Shown here piece by piece: positions 7,956 through 15,480 of a DNA stretch of 64,000 bases (positions within the stretch are counted from its first letter, which is position 1; each line of letters starts with the position of its first letter). The notes under the pieces are model-generated. The model saw nothing but the letters and a program-made list of their open reading frames with translations. It was not told the DNA's origin and ran no database searches. Made by a program: the position numbers and the translations under genes. Origin of the DNA: Candidatus Neptunochlamydia vexilliferae (lineage in GTDB: Bacteria > Chlamydiota > Chlamydiia > Chlamydiales > Simkaniaceae); NCBI RefSeq assembly GCF_015356785.1, contig NZ_JAAEJV010000005.1, forward strand, positions 1 to 64,000, read 5' to 3'.

Positions 7956-8197
7956 TCTATCGCATCCTTATTGTTGCTGAGCCAGTCGATAATTTCTTTC
8001 GACTCATATAGAGGTTTTCCATCGATAAATAGGCAGGGGACCTGGACCTTTCCTCCGAGGTGGAGAAGCTCCTCCTCAGCCTTGGGGTCCTCATCGATGT
8101 TTTTTAGGGGGATTTCCCGTTCATTTTTCTTAAGAAACTTGAGCACCTTTTTGCAATAGGGGCAACTTGGCTTATAGTAGAGTGTTAAAATACCCAT
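7952..8197 (-). CDS. Glutaredoxin-like protein
   Basis: About 81 residues, starting MGILTLYYKPSCPYCKKVL. The thioredoxin fold shows the CPYC redox motif at residues 12-15, the cis-Pro segment VQVPCLFIDGKPLYES and the final helix. This is a typical monothiol-reducible glutaredoxin, acting in thiol-disulfide exchange with glutathione or an equivalent. I chose the inner Met at 8197 rather than 8218, since it directly precedes the first strand. It overlaps the downstream permease start by four bases, so the two are probably cotranscribed. Confidence 0.85.
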   Translation of the reverse strand: MGILTLYYKPSCPYCKKVLKFLKKNEREIPLKNIDEDPKAEEELLHLGGKVQVPCLFIDGKPLYESKEIIDWLSNNKDAIE

Positions 8198-8268
8198 GAT
8201 ATCACTTTTTACATGCAATCTAAAACCCTAACACATATAATTTTTAGAAGATAAAGTAAAGGGAAATC

Positions 8269-10152
8269 GTGCTTAGCGTCGATGATTTGACAATGATTTA
8301 TGGGGATAGGATCCTCTTCCGCGGGGTGACTCTTCACTTCAGCACCCGAAGGCGGTATGGCCTTGTCGGTGCTAATGGAGCGGGGAAGACCACCTTCCTT
8401 AAAATCTTAAAAGGAACGGTAGAGCCAAGCGGAGGAACGGTCAACATTCCTAAAGAGGCTCGGCTAGGGATGCTCGATCAAGATTACTCCCCCTTCGAAA
8501 ACGTTCCCATTCTCGACCTCGTGATGATGGGGGATAAGGAGCTGTGGTCCCTTCTTAAGAAAAAGGAGAAGCTCCTTGCCCAAGAAAAGGTGGATCCTGA
8601 AGTGCTCAGTGAGATCGAAGAGCAGCTCACTTTAAAAGGGGGATACCGGGCTCATGCAAAGGGGGCGCAGCTCCTGAGCGGCCTTGGCATTCCCTCTGAA
8701 AGGCAGAGTGCGCCCTTAAGCACCCTATCGGGAGGGTACAAACTCCGTGTCCTTTTGGCGCAGGTTCTCTTCATAGAGCCTGAAATCCTCCTTCTCGACG
8801 AGCCTACCAACTATCTCGACCTCTTTTCGATCCGGTGGCTTGAGCGCTATCTCATCGACTATCCTGGAACCCTCATTTTAAGCTCCCACGACCGCCTCTT
8901 TTTAAATCAGGTCTGCCAAGAGATCATCGACCTCGATTATGGGGAAATGCGTCGCTATGTGGGGAATTTCGACCATTTTATTCAGCAGAAGGAGAAAAAC
9001 GTCCTGGTGAAAGAGGCCGAGCTCAAATCGCTCTCCAAACGAAAAAAGGAAATCCAACGCTTTATCGACCGGTTTAAAGCAAAAGCAACCAAAGCGCGGC
9101 AAGCCTCTTCCCGTGAACGGATGATTGAAAAGCTCGAAGAAGAGGAAAAGGGACATCTTCTCCTCCCTTCTTCCCGCCAATATCCCCACTTTCACTTCAC
9201 ATCGATCCGCCCTCCTGCCCAAAGAGCGCTCAGGGTCAAAGGAATCTCCAAAGCTTTTGGTGAACACGCTGTTCTAAACAATATCTCCTTTGAGGTGGGG
9301 CGATTTGAAAAGGTGGCCCTAGTTGGTCCTAACGGAGTGGGGAAGTCAACCTTATTAGAGATTCTCACCGATCATATAAAGGGAGATGAAGGGACAGCCC
9401 TTTGGGGATCTCATGCTCGTTACGGCTACTTTCCCCAAAACTTCCGCCGCCTTCTCAATATGGAAGAAACCCTATATGACTGGTTATCTAAGCGTTCTAA
9501 AGGAATTCCCGAGCAAAAAGTGCGGCAAGCCCTCGGGAAAATGCTCTTTGATGAGCATGCCGTGCGTAAAAAAGTTAGCGCTTTGAGTGGAGGCGAAGGA
9601 GCCCGCCTTGTTTTTGTCGATTTGATGCTTGCCGAGCACAACTGTTTGGTCTTAGATGAACCAACCAACCACCTCGATATGGAAAGTGTTGAGGCGCTCA
9701 TCGCCGCTCTTAAAGAGTATTCCGGTACTTTGATCATGGTTAGCCATAACCGCTACTTTATTTCGAAAATTTCCGAGAGGATTATTGAACTTACTCCTGG
9801 GGAAATCACCGATTTTCAGGGGGGATATGAGGACTTTGTCAAAGAACATGAACGGGACTATCTCAAAGAAGAGGTCAAAGAGAAAAAAGAAATCTACCAC
9901 GAAAAAAAAGAGCATCGAAAAGAGCGCAATCGACTCAAACGGGAAATTGAACGACTCGAAAACGAAATTGCAAAAACAGAAAGTGAAATTGAAAAGGTTA
10001 ATGAAACCCTTGCAACCCCCGGTTTTTACGAAAAAAAACCTCCAATTAAGCAGCAAGAGGTGATCAATCAAAAGGATAAGCTCGAAAAAAAGAGAGAAAA
10101 CGCACTCAATCAGTGGGAAGCAAAAATAGAAGAGTTTGATAGTAACTACTAA
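8269..10152 (+). CDS. ABC-F family ATPase (Uup-like)
   Basis: 627 residues, GTG start with AAAGGGA before it. Two ATP-binding cassettes without membrane domains: Walker A GANGAGKTT and GPNGVGKST, signatures LSGGYKLRV and LSGGEGARL, Walker B LLLDEPTNYLD and VLDEPTNHLD. Between them lies a linker helical arm rich in Lys/Glu, and at the end a long charged coiled coil (about residues 525-625). This layout fits Uup-type ABC-F proteins, cytosolic ATPases that act on the ribosome or on nucleic acid structures. It stands alone on the plus strand and is followed by a terminator. The exact ABC-F subgroup cannot be settled here. Confidence 0.88.
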   Translation: MLSVDDLTMIYGDRILFRGVTLHFSTRRRYGLVGANGAGKTTFLKILKGTVEPSGGTVNIPKEARLGMLDQDYSPFENVPILDLVMMGDKELWSLLKKKEKLLAQEKVDPEVLSEIEEQLTLKGGYRAHAKGAQLLSGLGIPSERQSAPLSTLSGGYKLRVLLAQVLFIEPEILLLDEPTNYLDLFSIRWLERYLIDYPGTLILSSHDRLFLNQVCQEIIDLDYGEMRRYVGNFDHFIQQKEKNVLVKEAELKSLSKRKKEIQRFIDRFKAKATKARQASSRERMIEKLEEEEKGHLLLPSSRQYPHFHFTSIRPPAQRALRVKGISKAFGEHAVLNNISFEVGRFEKVALVGPNGVGKSTLLEILTDHIKGDEGTALWGSHARYGYFPQNFRRLLNMEETLYDWLSKRSKGIPEQKVRQALGKMLFDEHAVRKKVSALSGGEGARLVFVDLMLAEHNCLVLDEPTNHLDMESVEALIAALKEYSGTLIMVSHNRYFISKISERIIELTPGEITDFQGGYEDFVKEHERDYLKEEVKEKKEIYHEKKEHRKERNRLKREIERLENEIAKTESEIEKVNETLATPGFYEKKPPIKQQEVINQKDKLEKKRENALNQWEAKIEEFDSNY

Positions 10153-10268
10153 AACCCTTAAAAACAAACTCTTGTGACTATAAAAAAATCATAAGACGCT
10201 AAAATTTACAAGCTTATAAAAACGGTTAATTTTTCAAAAAGCAGAACTATTTTTTTCATTTTTTTACT

Positions 10269-10297
10269 AAATTTTCAGCTTTTCTGAAATTTTTTTT
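10269..10297 (+). terminator. Intrinsic terminator after ABC-F gene
   Basis: AAATTTTCAG (10269-10278), loop CTTTT, then CTGAAATTTTTTTT. A 6-bp stem with a mismatch and further A-T pairs ends in a T run. It lies in a very AT-rich stretch. Confidence 0.45.
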
Positions 10298-10444
10298 CAT
10301 TTTTTTTATTTAAAAAAAACATGTCGAGAACATCTTCTGAAGGTTGTTTACAAAAACGAATTTATTTAATTTAATTAAAAAAAATAAAAAGTTTTTTATT
10401 TTTTATTGCAAAAAATATATATTAAAGTTTGTAGGACGAAGAAA

Positions 10445-10633
10445 GGTAGTTATGACGATTTTGCGAACTACCGAAAAAACTCTTTGTACCGGGGAATTTT
10501 TGATTTAGAGGGTGAGCGAAGCAAAGTCAGGTTCATTTGAACGACGAGTCCCATAGTCAAAAGGCTATGGGTGAGGAAGGAAATTAACCTGAAGAAGCTG
10601 TAGCCATCCTATAAGTTAAAAATTACCCGGTAC
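10445..10633 (+). ncRNA. Strongly structured RNA upstream of the Hc2 gene, family unknown
   Basis: The gene-free stretch 10153-10676 is AT-rich up to about 10435, then changes to a mixed-composition, clearly structured segment. A hairpin GGTAGTT/AACTACC (10445-10451 with 10466-10472) is followed by a long closing helix, GTACCGGG-G-AATTTTT (10486-10501) with AAAAATT-A-CCCGGTAC (10618-10633). That helix is 15 pairs with one mismatch. Inside it, CCCATAG/CTATGGG (10550-10556 with 10565-10571) and CAGGTT/AACCTG (10528-10533 with 10586-10591) form further stems. No ORF explains it. It ends about 30 bases before the hctB ribosome binding site, so it may be a cis-acting leader or an independent small RNA. 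Motifs such as GAACGACGAG and TTAACCTG also recall domain I of bacterial group II introns, but no intron reverse transcriptase is present. Confidence 0.55.
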
Positions 10634-10676
10634 AGAAAGTTAGAATTAGAATTCCAATTTTTAAGGAGCATTAAAC

Positions 10677-10958
10677 ATGCCAGTTAAAAGAAAAAGAAAA
10701 GCAGCTAAGAAGACTGTTCGAAAAACAGCTGCTAAAAGAGCGCCAGCTAAGCGCAAAACTGCTAAGAAAAAAACAGTTAAGCGTAAAACAGCTAAGAAAA
10801 AAACTGCTAAGCGTAAGACTACTAAGCGCAAAACTGCTAAGAAAAAGACAACTAAGCGTAAAACTGCTAGAAAGACTACTCGACGCAAGACACGCAAAAC
10901 TGCAGCTAAAAAGAAGTCAGCTGTTCGCAAACGACGAAGAAAAACTGCTAAGAAGTAG
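10677..10958 (+). CDS. hctB: Histone H1-like DNA-binding protein Hc2
   Basis: 93 residues, made almost entirely of Lys, Arg, Ala and Thr in degenerate pentads such as KRKTA/KKKTA, with no acidic residues. This is the chlamydial Hc2 type, which condenses the chromosome in elementary bodies and is homologous in style to the eukaryotic histone H1 tail. It is much shorter than the ~200-residue C. trachomatis protein, though the repeat number in this family varies. Strong AAGGAG ribosome binding site upstream and a good terminator downstream, so it is monocistronic. A long structured RNA sits in its 5' region and may control its late-stage expression. Confidence 0.85.
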   Translation: MPVKRKRKAAKKTVRKTAAKRAPAKRKTAKKKTVKRKTAKKKTAKRKTTKRKTAKKKTTKRKTARKTTRRKTRKTAAKKKSAVRKRRRKTAKK

Positions 10959-10987
10959 TTTTTAAGATTCGTTAGTTTCTTGATTAG

Positions 10988-11021
10988 ATCGAACGGGCCG
11001 AGTGCTCGTTCGATTTTTTTT
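10988..11021 (+). terminator. Intrinsic terminator of hctB
   Basis: ATCGAACG (10988-10995) pairs with CGTTCGAT (11007-11014), with eight T at 11014-11021. It lies 30 bases after the hctB stop. Confidence 0.8.
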
Positions 11022-11034
11022 GTACCCAATTGAA

Positions 11035-11646
11035 TCAGAAGGCTTTGTGGGCAACCCTCGCAATAATTTTATTGATGATAAGGTGAGTGGCGCTGGCAAC
11101 AACTACACCAAGGGCTGCGGCTCCCAAAATGTCACTTAAGTAATGCTTAAATAGAAGAAAGCGGCTAAGGGAAAAAAGAAGGGCTAGGGTAAAAAAGCGG
11201 AGGGAAAAGCGGGGGAAAAGGAGGGAAAGCGAGGTTGCAAGGGCAAAGGCTGTAGCGCTGTGGCCCGAGGGGAATGAATGGTAGTGGCTGCTCCAGTTAA
11301 ATCCATAAAAGCCGTAGATCCCTTTTTTGATAAAGATGTCGGGGCGGGCCCGGCCGACAAGGATTTTAATGATGCGGACACACCCTGCCACCATTCCTTG
11401 TGCCATGGTGATTTTAAACAGGGGAAGGGACCATTTCTTTTTTCGGAGACCCATGTAGAGGAAGAGTCCTCCCCAAAGGGCCAAGTGGAGGGGAGGAAAG
11501 ATGAGGAGGGTAAAGGTCTTCATGAGGGGGCGCCACCCATCTGTAAGGGCGAGGAAGTGAGGATCGACAAAAAAGTAGGCGATGAGGGCAAGAAAAACGA
11601 AAAAAAGGGCTTTTCGAAAAGGGGTGCGCAGATTAAGGTGGTTCAT
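11035..11646 (-). CDS. PAP2-family membrane phosphatase
   Basis: 203 residues with about five membrane helices. The three catalytic motifs of lipid phosphate phosphatases are visible: KILVGRARPD, SFPSGHSATAF and SRFLLFKHYLSDILGA (Arg and His/Asp). Such enzymes dephosphorylate undecaprenyl pyrophosphate, phosphatidic acid or lipid A phosphates at the inner membrane. The substrate is not clear here. Its stop lies a few bases beyond the hctB terminator. It is divergent from proC. Confidence 0.85.
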   Translation of the reverse strand: MNHLNLRTPFRKALFFVFLALIAYFFVDPHFLALTDGWRPLMKTFTLLIFPPLHLALWGGLFLYMGLRKKKWSLPLFKITMAQGMVAGCVRIIKILVGRARPDIFIKKGIYGFYGFNWSSHYHSFPSGHSATAFALATSLSLLFPRFSLRFFTLALLFSLSRFLLFKHYLSDILGAAALGVVVASATHLIINKIIARVAHKAF

Positions 11647-11683
11647 AGGACAGTTTTATCAGTATTTTTGATTCGAGGCAAGG

Positions 11684-12475
11684 ATGAAAGTCGGAGTGAT
11701 TGGATGTGGTGTCATGGGAAATGCCATGGCACGGAGAATGGCAAAAAAGCATGAGGTAGCCCTCTATAGCAGGAGCTCTGTTGCCGATTTAGCACAGGAG
11801 ATCGGCGCCAAAGCGTGCACCTCTCTTAAAGAGGTTGCCGACCATGCAGAGGCGCTTGTTTTGGCCGTTAAACCTCATAGGCTTGAAGAGGTGGCTGAAG
11901 AGCTCGAGCCCCTCATGAAGCAAGAGAGCCTCTTATTGAGCGTTCTTGGGGGCATTTCCCTTGCGAACCTCAAGGAGCACTTTTCTAGGGGAGTTCTTTT
12001 CCGTGTGATGCCTAACCTCCCCCTCCTTTGTGGGAAGGGAATGATCGGGGTTGCGGAAGACCCTCAAGTTGCTAAGGAAGATCAGGAAAAGGTGAACCAA
12101 GTCTTAGAGGGGATGGGAACCACTGTTTGGCTAAAAGAGGAGCTGATGAACCCTTTTACAGCGCTTACCGGCTGTAACCCGGCCTTTATCTACCTGATCA
12201 TCGAGGCAATGGTGGAAGCGGGGATTAGCATGGGGATCAAACAAGAATTAGCTGAGGATTATGTCTTGAAGACGATTGAAGGAGCGGTGGCTCTTTTTCG
12301 AGATCAGGGGGACAGTCTCCAATCCCTTCGTTGGAAAATTGCGTCTCCAGGAGGTTCGACGATTGCAGGTTTGCAGGAGCTTGAGAAAGAACGAGTCCGT
12401 TACGCTCTGATGCGGGGAATTCAGAGAGCAAATGAGAAATCTCATGAGAGCGATCTTCTGAAGGGGGAGGAGTAA
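11684..12475 (+). CDS. proC: Pyrroline-5-carboxylate reductase
   Basis: 263 residues. The N-terminal Rossmann motif GVIGCGVMGNAMARR binds NAD(P)H. The C-terminal dimerisation/substrate domain has ALTGCNPAFIYLIIEA and SPGGSTIAGLQELE. It catalyses the last step of proline synthesis in the cytosol. Length is normal. The last ~240 bases of the gene are overlapped on the other strand by the C-terminal part of the next ORF. Confidence 0.9.
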   Translation: MKVGVIGCGVMGNAMARRMAKKHEVALYSRSSVADLAQEIGAKACTSLKEVADHAEALVLAVKPHRLEEVAEELEPLMKQESLLLSVLGGISLANLKEHFSRGVLFRVMPNLPLLCGKGMIGVAEDPQVAKEDQEKVNQVLEGMGTTVWLKEELMNPFTALTGCNPAFIYLIIEAMVEAGISMGIKQELAEDYVLKTIEGAVALFRDQGDSLQSLRWKIASPGGSTIAGLQELEKERVRYALMRGIQRANEKSHESDLLKGEE

Positions 12476-13547
12476 AGATCCAGCTCCGGATCCCTTGAGG
12501 GATCAAGTGTTTGGGGTTAAAGACCCATCCCCGGGTCTCTAACATTCCCGTGAAGACTCCCATTCGAAAAAAAGAAAATGTCGTGGCGAGAAGGGCAAAT
12601 ACATAGGGGATACTTGGGGGAAGGGCGACAGCAACGCAGACAAGACCCACCGCTGCAGCAATCATCGCAACAACTCCCATCGTGTGGGCAAGCTTTTTCT
12701 TCTTCGCTTGGGCATGGATATCGTCCGCTAAGCGGAGTCCTTCCAAAATTGCCTCTTTCTTTGAGTTATGATCCAGCCCCCACAGAATGGGAAGGATCTT
12801 TTCGTCAGCCTCACGAACCATCCAAGGGCGAAGACGGCGGGCCAGCCGCTTTTTCTTAATCCCGAGCTGGATGCTGAGTTCCTTTTCGTTATCTTCCCCA
12901 AACTTGGTAACTTCTTCACTGCTAAGCTCTAGGTATTCCCTTTGAAGTTTTCCGAGGTTTTCTCGAATAAGCTTCTCTGCAATCGCTTCAAGCTTTTTTT
13001 TGTTATTCTTAATAATTTCGCCAGCGCGGAGGGGACGAGCGTCAAGAGGCTCTTTCATTTCTTGAAATACCGGTTCATCACGGTGTTTAGTGAGCCACTG
13101 AATCGCAGCAGGGGCATGGACCGCATCATAATCACCGATCATATAGCGGAGGCGGGACAGTGCTTTGAACTCATACCCTTGAGTGAATTTTCGCTGCTCA
13201 TTCAGGAGCCAGGCATCGGCCGCTCCCTCGACAATACACAGGCCTGCTCCTATATAGCTGGGGATAATAGAGACAGCAGGGCCTATTTTAGAAATCATTC
13301 CAAGGGAGGGCAGGTAGGGGAGGATATGACCAATCCCTTGGATGATACGGGGGGAAATCATTAAAAAGCGGGCCGATGTTAAGCTGAGCTCTTCTCGGTC
13401 TCCATAAAATAGAGCGCCAAAAAAAGACTTAACAGTTGCATAGATATGGAAACCCACAGAGAGGGGATTTGCATAGGGGAAGACAGGAGGCCTTTCGTAG
13501 GGCTCATCGGGAACGGTATTTTCCCGAAACACCACTGAACTAACCAT
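12237..13547 (-). CDS. Hypothetical protein with paired hydrophobic segments
   Basis: 436 residues, not recognised. A hydrophobic stretch near residues 70-115 (ISPRIIQGIGHILPYLPSLG and on to GAGLCIVEGAADAW) and a bilobed pair near 295-335 (MGVVAMIAAAVGLVCVAVAL, then YVFALLATTFSFFRMG) suggest a membrane protein. The paired hydrophobic lobes recall chlamydial inclusion-membrane proteins, which is only a resemblance. The middle is helical and highly charged. The last ~79 codons run antisense through the 3' end of proC, so the stop may have moved in this lineage. The upstream region 13548-13680 is AT-rich and fits a promoter. Confidence 0.55.
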   Translation of the reverse strand: MVSSVVFRENTVPDEPYERPPVFPYANPLSVGFHIYATVKSFFGALFYGDREELSLTSARFLMISPRIIQGIGHILPYLPSLGMISKIGPAVSIIPSYIGAGLCIVEGAADAWLLNEQRKFTQGYEFKALSRLRYMIGDYDAVHAPAAIQWLTKHRDEPVFQEMKEPLDARPLRAGEIIKNNKKKLEAIAEKLIRENLGKLQREYLELSSEEVTKFGEDNEKELSIQLGIKKKRLARRLRPWMVREADEKILPILWGLDHNSKKEAILEGLRLADDIHAQAKKKKLAHTMGVVAMIAAAVGLVCVAVALPPSIPYVFALLATTFSFFRMGVFTGMLETRGWVFNPKHLIPQGIRSWIFTPPPSEDRSHEISHLLSEFPASERNGLVLSQAPANLQSSNLLETQFSNEGIGDCPPDLEKEPPLLQSSSRHNPQLILV

Positions 13548-13796
13548 AACTATTTTTGCTCTTTTTAATTATATTATCGATTAATTTTAGCATTATTAAT
13601 GATTTAGAGCAAACAATTATAAATAAGTTATATAATAGCAAAGTTTTTAGTTTTCCGATTTTGGTAAAATTGGTGCCATTGGGTGTGTGAATAAAATTTT
13701 AATTTTCCTCTTCGCCTTCACAACGCTCTTTGCCGACTATCAGGCTAAAGATTTTTCGGCATGGTTCAAAATAGGGTAACAATTTTTGGTCTTATG

Positions 13797-14008
13797 AAAG
13801 ATGCGTCGGGGGCAAGCCCCCTGCTGCCCCCTTGAGCTTCAATCTGGCAAGCCAAATCGACCCTCCTCGGGGGGCCGTGCAAAGCACTGTTCCACCCCTC
13901 GTGCGGGGCGATTTTGCAGAGCCATTTTGAAGCCGCGGACAGCTCACCGCATGGCTTTTCTTCGCCTTCGGCTCCGAAGCCATGTCAGTTCGCTGGAAAG
14001 GTTTTTTC
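13797..14008 (+). repeat. GC-rich dispersed repeat, copy A
   Basis: Begins AAAGATGCGTCGGGGGCAAG and includes GGGGGGCCGTGCAAAGCACT, GAAGCCGCGGACAGCTCACC and GTCAGTTCGCTGG. It is an inverted partner of copy B and related to copy C near 16.5 kb. Confidence 0.75.
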
Positions 14009-14149
14009 TAGAAAACCTTGCACATCTTTCACGAAGGACCAAGTTTTTTTTTCAGGTTTTTAGCCACTTAGGATCGACGAATTTCGACAGCTTTCGCGTT
14101 GCCTAAAACCAATTCTTGAGCTTGTTTGGGTATAACAAAAAAATTCACT

Positions 14150-14345
14150 GAACCAACACAGCTTCGGAGCCGAAGGCGAAGAAAAGCTGCGTCGTGAAGT
14201 GTCCACGGCTTCAAGATGGCTATGCAAAATTGATCTGAACGAGGGGTGGAACAGTGCTTTGCACGGCCCCCCGAGGAAGGTCGATTTGGCTTGCCAAATT
14301 GAAGCTCAAGGGGGCAGCGGGGGGGCTTGCCCCCGACGCATCTTT
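14150..14345 (-). repeat. GC-rich dispersed repeat, copy B
   Basis: The inverse of copy A with scattered differences: GAGGGGTGGAACAGTGCTTT, GCACGGCCCCCCGAGGAAGG and GGGGCTTGCCCCCGACGCAT read in the opposite sense. Together with copy A it makes the 679-bp element a large imperfect palindrome. Confidence 0.75.
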
Positions 14346-14975
14346 CTCCTAAATACTCCCGATTAACTACATAAGGTGGAAAGGCCTCCATATTTCGGGA
14401 AGTGTTACCTCAGCATGCTGTATTTTGAACCATGCTGATTTTTCTTACCTATTGGGGAAGCTTCCAGGGCTTGATGACGCCCTTTTCAAGACGCATTTTA
14501 CCCTCTACCGCGGCTATGTAAAGAATACCAATACCCTTCAAAAGGCCCTTGAAGAAATGAGGAAAAAAGGGGAGGACCGGACCGTTGCCTATGGGGCTCT
14601 AAAGCGGCGATTTGCCTGGGAATTTGATGGGACGGTACTCCATGAATATTACCCCTGGGTATTACTTTGAGAATCTCGGGGCAAAGCCCCTTTCTGAAAA
14701 AAGCCCCCTTTTCAAAAAAATAGTTTCCTGCTTTGGCTCCTTTGAGGCTTGGCAAAGGAACCTCGTCTCGACCGGAATGATCCGAGGAATTGGGTGGGTG
14801 ATTCTCTATCAAGACCCGATTGATGGGCTTCTCTACAATATCTGGGTCGATGAGCACAATATCAATCATATTCCAGGGGCCGAGCCCCTTCTCATCATGG
14901 ATGTGAGGGAGCACGCCTATATCACCGAATATGGCCTGAGTCGCCTAGGGTACATCCAGGTCTTCCTAAAGAACA

Positions 14976-15344
14976 TCAATTGGGAAATCGTTGAGAGTCG
15001 CTTTTTGAAGTGCGCAGCTGAAAAAGAAGCAAGATAAGCGTTGCGGTTGTAACGATCAGCATCATCCCCGCAGGAAAAAGAGCCTGGGTCAAAAGAAAGC
15101 GGTACGAGAAAAAGGCATCTAAAAGAAGAAGCAAGATCAATGAGGCGTAGAGCCCCCATCTCCGAAAGGTCAAGACTTTCACACTTGAAAAAAGAAGGGC
15201 TAAGCCAAAAGTTCCTCCTGCAAGCAGAGAGGGAAGACTCTTCTTTGTTGCAAATCCCATCACTCCTCCGGCAAATACCAAAATTGAGTAGAGAAGAACG
15301 GTCACTCCAATTTTTTTGAAAATTGCTTTTTCCATAGAGCTCAT
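14976..15344 (-). CDS. TMEM14-family small membrane protein
   Basis: About 123 residues from the Met at 15344 (MSSMEKAIFKKIGV). Four hydrophobic helices. The GGVMGFATKKSLPSLLAGGT motif is characteristic of the TMEM14/UPF0136 family, small membrane proteins of unclear function found in bacteria, plastids and mitochondria. It overlaps the end of the SOD pseudogene by 62 bases, tail to tail. Confidence 0.7.
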   Translation of the reverse strand: MSSMEKAIFKKIGVTVLLYSILVFAGGVMGFATKKSLPSLLAGGTFGLALLFSSVKVLTFRRWGLYASLILLLLLDAFFSYRFLLTQALFPAGMMLIVTTATLILLLFQLRTSKSDSQRFPN

Positions 15345-15480
15345 TATACCACTTCGGGACCAAACGGCAAGAGAAATTTTTTCAATCGGCTCCAAAAAAT
15401 AGCTTGTGTTGTATTTTTATATTGTTTTTTATTTACCAAATGTTAATAATGCCCAATACTTGTTGAATAGTAGGAAGAGG

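Larger units (their letters stand above)
13758..14436. mobile_element. 679-bp non-autonomous transposable element with 16-bp terminal inverted repeats
   Basis: Ends are GGCATGGTTCAAAATA (13758-13773) and its inverse TATTTTGAACCATGCT (14421-14436), with one terminal mismatch. Flanking 8-bp target duplication GATTTTTC at 13750-13757 and 14437-14444. It has no transposase. The interior holds two inverted copies of a GC-rich repeat (13797-14008 and 14150-14345), and near the middle one arm of another repeat family (CCAATTCTTGAGCTTGTTTG, 14107-14126). The 8-bp duplication would suit ISL3/IS256-type mobilisation, but the family is not settled. Confidence 0.8.
13687..15037 (+). pseudogene. Exported Fe/Mn superoxide dismutase-like gene, disrupted
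   Basis: GTG 13687 begins a signal peptide (NKILIFLFAFTTLFA) followed by DYQAKDFS. The frame is then cut by a 679-bp element (13758-14436). It resumes after an 8-bp target duplication as DFSYLLGKLPGLDDALFKTH and continues to FDGTVLHEYY. There a 13-base insertion (14653-14665, duplicating TATTAC) shifts the frame, and the remainder (YFENLGAKPLS ... MDVREHAYITEYG ... NWEIVESRF) reads in the next frame to 15037. The C-terminal metal ligand motif DVREHAY and the LHEYY motif are SOD hallmarks. The first His-ligand region (THFTLYRGYV) looks divergent by one residue. Two independent lesions make it a pseudogene. Confidence 0.8.

Noticed and set aside
9652-10167. 171-codon minus-strand ORF opposite the ABC-F C-terminus
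   Set aside because: The Phe-rich translation is the antisense of Lys/Glu-rich coiled-coil codons.
10269-10440. Origin of replication in the AT-rich spacer
   Set aside because: No DnaA boxes or replication genes are seen. The AT bias alone is better explained by a terminator and a promoter region.
10677-10958. Repetitive codons of the Lys-rich gene as a simple tandem repeat
   Set aside because: The frame is open, has a strong ribosome binding site and terminator, and fits the Hc2 family, so it is coding.
14068-14391. ORFs inside the 679-bp and 16.5-kb GC-rich repeats
   Set aside because: They arise from the repeat sequence on either strand, have no recognisable product and no ribosome binding sites.
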